This document shows, one piece after another, positions 5,592 to 7,004 of a DNA stretch of 7,004 nucleotides. Position 1 is the stretch's first letter, and each line of letters begins with the position of its first letter. The notes under the pieces are model-generated. The model saw only the letters and a list, made by a program, of their open reading frames with translations. It was not told where the DNA came from and ran no database searches. The stretch is from Lachnospiraceae bacterium (lineage in GTDB: Bacteria > Bacillota > Clostridia > Lachnospirales > Lachnospiraceae): positions 1 through 7,004 of the forward strand of contig JAGCSS010000069.1 of NCBI GenBank assembly GCA_017964055.1, given 5' to 3'. The translations under genes and the position numbers were made by a program.

Positions 5592-6851
5592 TTACGGCAT
5601 ATAGATCTCGCGAAGTACCGTTAACTCGCCGGTCGGATTGCCTTCATCGTCGCGCTCCAGCTCGATCTGATAGCCCACTCCGTGGTAAATATGGATCCCG
5701 CGGCGCTCCTGCTCGTCATCGTCATCCCTGAGTCTTAAGTATTCCACACCGGGGAGATAGAAATCATATCCGTAGGTCTCTCTGTCACAATATGCGGGAT
5801 AAGCCTCCGTATCCGGAGTCACTACAAAATTAACGCCGCTCAGGATCACATAATCGACAGGAACATAGCAGTCATCCCACTGCCAGTCACTGTACGCATA
5901 GAAAGTATCGCCCCCGTCAAAGGTAACGAAACCGAACTCGGCATACTCGGGATTATCTTCAAGGGTCTCCTCTGTCAGTGCCTGCACTGAGAAGAAATCA
6001 CGTGCGTTTTCGGGCATCACAATGACTCTGCAGCCTTCTTCATAGCTGTCATGCTCAACTGTATAGTTGTAGTCTTCGTCCATGCTCAGGATCTTGGTAA
6101 CCGTGACATTTCTGCCATTTAAGCTGAAAACATCTCCGATCGATGCGTTGACTACCTCATCGGAGGCTAGAGCATACTGATCCTTGATATCGAACGTGAC
6201 CACACAATAATCATCGTTGTCGTTTACGCCGATGATATCAGCTGTAAAATTCTCATAGTTCCAGTCGTATACGGACGGATCGTTGCCGAGAGCATCGACC
6301 GTAGGCGGATCAAGGATACCGTCGTCGGGATCGTCCGCAGGTTCTACGTACTCAAAGCAGCCGCCTCCGACGCCGTCGACCCAGGCCTTTGCCACATATG
6401 CAAACCATGAGGTCTCGGGGCCGTTCGTAACGCCGATATCGATCAATCCGTCTTCGTTGATATCTTCGGTGTCAAAGATCTCGTTGCCCGTAACATTGTC
6501 CATAGCAAGGGTTCCCACCCTGCTTCCGTCAGCACTGTTATACGCTGCATACCCTTTCTTGTCATCAAGCATGGAGAAGCAGACACTGAAACCGTCACCG
6601 ATCACGTAATCGTCGGTATAGCTGCGCCAGGTCCTCCAGTCACCGCCGTCTTCTCCGCCGTTATCAGCAGGGTCAGCCGTGGGCTCAGCCGTAGGCTCAA
6701 CCGTAGGCGCCGCAGTAGGCTCTTTTGCATCGGGCGTAACCGCCTGGGTAACGTCATCCTTACCGTTGTCCGCAGGCTCGGTTTTCTTGCCGCATGCGGT
6801 CAGCGCCGCAAAAACAAATACCAACAATAATACCAATAATCTTTTCTTCAT
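5592..6851 (-). CDS. Uncharacterised acidic lipoprotein with a calcium-loop-like motif
   Basis: I do not recognise this protein as a named family. It is 419 residues from the chosen start. Residues 1-20 are a lipoprotein signal peptide (MKKRLLVLLLVFVFAALTAC) with lipobox LTAC, so it should be anchored to the outer face of the membrane at Cys20. Residues 21-68 are a Pro/Thr/Glu/Ala-rich linker with PTAAPTVEPTAEPTADP. The rest is strongly acidic and rich in Tyr, Trp and Gly, with no further membrane segment. Residues 130-138 read DINEDGLID, fitting the Asp/Asn calcium loop of FG-GAP/VCBS or EF-hand-like repeats, but only one copy is seen. Six cysteines besides the lipobox (91, 165, 216, 274, 328, 355) are notable. 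An upstream in-frame ATG at 6890 would add 13 residues before the signal peptide and lacks a good ribosome site, so it was not chosen. A substrate-binding or surface role is possible but unsupported. Confidence 0.85.
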   Translation of the reverse strand: MKKRLLVLLLVFVFAALTACGKKTEPADNGKDDVTQAVTPDAKEPTAAPTVEPTAEPTADPADNGGEDGGDWRTWRSYTDDYVIGDGFSVCFSMLDDKKGYAAYNSADGSRVGTLAMDNVTGNEIFDTEDINEDGLIDIGVTNGPETSWFAYVAKAWVDGVGGGCFEYVEPADDPDDGILDPPTVDALGNDPSVYDWNYENFTADIIGVNDNDDYCVVTFDIKDQYALASDEVVNASIGDVFSLNGRNVTVTKILSMDEDYNYTVEHDSYEEGCRVIVMPENARDFFSVQALTEETLEDNPEYAEFGFVTFDGGDTFYAYSDWQWDDCYVPVDYVILSGVNFVVTPDTEAYPAYCDRETYGYDFYLPGVEYLRLRDDDDEQERRGIHIYHGVGYQIELERDDEGNPTGELTVLREIYMP

Positions 6852-6856
6852 ACATA

Positions 6857-6862
6857 CCTCCC
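6857..6862 (-). promoter_or_regulatory. Ribosome binding site that fixes the lipoprotein start
   Basis: GGGAGG on the minus strand lies five bases upstream of the ATG at 6851. That ATG begins MKKRLL, a normal lipoprotein signal peptide. This argues against the longer frame beginning at 6890. Confidence 0.8.
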
Positions 6863-6892
6863 ACGCTGCATTTCTTTTCGCAGCCAGCATAT

Positions 6893-6933
6893 ATTATACA
6901 ACCAAACTCAAAAAATGAAAGTGCCTTTTGGTT
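6893..6933 (-). promoter_or_regulatory. Probable promoter of the lipoprotein gene with a flanking inverted repeat
   Basis: The minus strand has a perfect -10 box TATAAT at 6893-6898. Seventeen bases upstream is only a weak -35 match, CTTTCA (6916-6921). The spacer and -35 box are bracketed by a 7-bp inverted repeat, AACCAAA (6927-6933, minus strand) and TTTGGTT (6900-6906). This could be an operator, and a weak -35 box would fit an activated promoter. Confidence 0.5.
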
Positions 6934-6953
6934 ACCTGTCGGGATCAAGATGT

Positions 6954-6986
6954 AAAAAGGCTTCCGGAGGAATCTCCGGAAGCCTT
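6954..6986 (-). terminator. Strong rho-independent terminator of a gene beyond the window
   Basis: A perfect 13-bp stem, AAGGCTTCCGGAG paired with its complement (6957-6969 and 6974-6986), has a 4-base loop and on the minus strand is followed by five T (6954-6958). It lies upstream of the lipoprotein gene, so it should end a minus-strand gene starting above base 7004. The T tract on the plus strand is poor. Confidence 0.88.
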
Positions 6987-7004
6987 GATTTTACTGGGTT
7001 TTAT

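Noticed and set aside
1..7004. tRNA, rRNA, CRISPR array, riboswitch or prophage genes
   Set aside because: I saw no regularly spaced direct repeats, no tRNA-like cloverleaf, no phage genes and no recognisable riboswitch core on either strand.

Overview
The window looks like chromosomal DNA from a flagellated, plant-fibre-degrading member of the Clostridia, most likely Lachnospiraceae. The basis is a Gram-positive mreB/mbl-flgF-flgG order like that of mbl-flhO-flhP in Bacillus subtilis, A/G-rich Shine-Dalgarno sites, lipoproteins with Pro/Thr/Ala/Glu-rich linkers, and a family GH5 endoglucanase. Base composition is near 50% GC by eye. I cannot assign genus or species. All six supported genes lie on the minus strand, so transcription runs from high to low coordinates.

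Layout in the direction of transcription: 6954-6986 is the terminator of a gene outside the window. 6852-6950 is a promoter region for an uncharacterised acidic lipoprotein (5592-6851). Next comes a roughly 230-base nested palindromic element (5337-5567) bounded by a perfect 19-bp inverted repeat. A good sigma-A promoter (5283-5311) and operator-like sites then precede a lipoprotein GH5 endoglucanase (3952-5220), followed after 55 bases by a LacI-family regulator (2886-3896). The pair reads as a self-contained glucan-degradation unit with a linked repressor, closed by an intrinsic terminator (2787-2822).

A second unit follows: a strong promoter (2738-2766) drives mreB/mbl (1709-2701). Five bases after its stop begins a 181-base structured element (1524-1704) with perfect 14-bp terminal inverted repeats. 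It separates mreB from the two flagellar distal-rod genes flgF/flhO (611-1384) and flgG/flhP (1-570, C-terminus outside the window). The flgF leader carries several GGA motifs, one in a hairpin loop matching the CsrA consensus, which may indicate translational control of rod genes.

No complete new multi-gene system is evident. The parts most worth following up are the two unrelated structured intergenic elements, the possible CsrA leader of flgF, the candidate operators of the endoglucanase/LacI unit, and the unrecognised lipoprotein.
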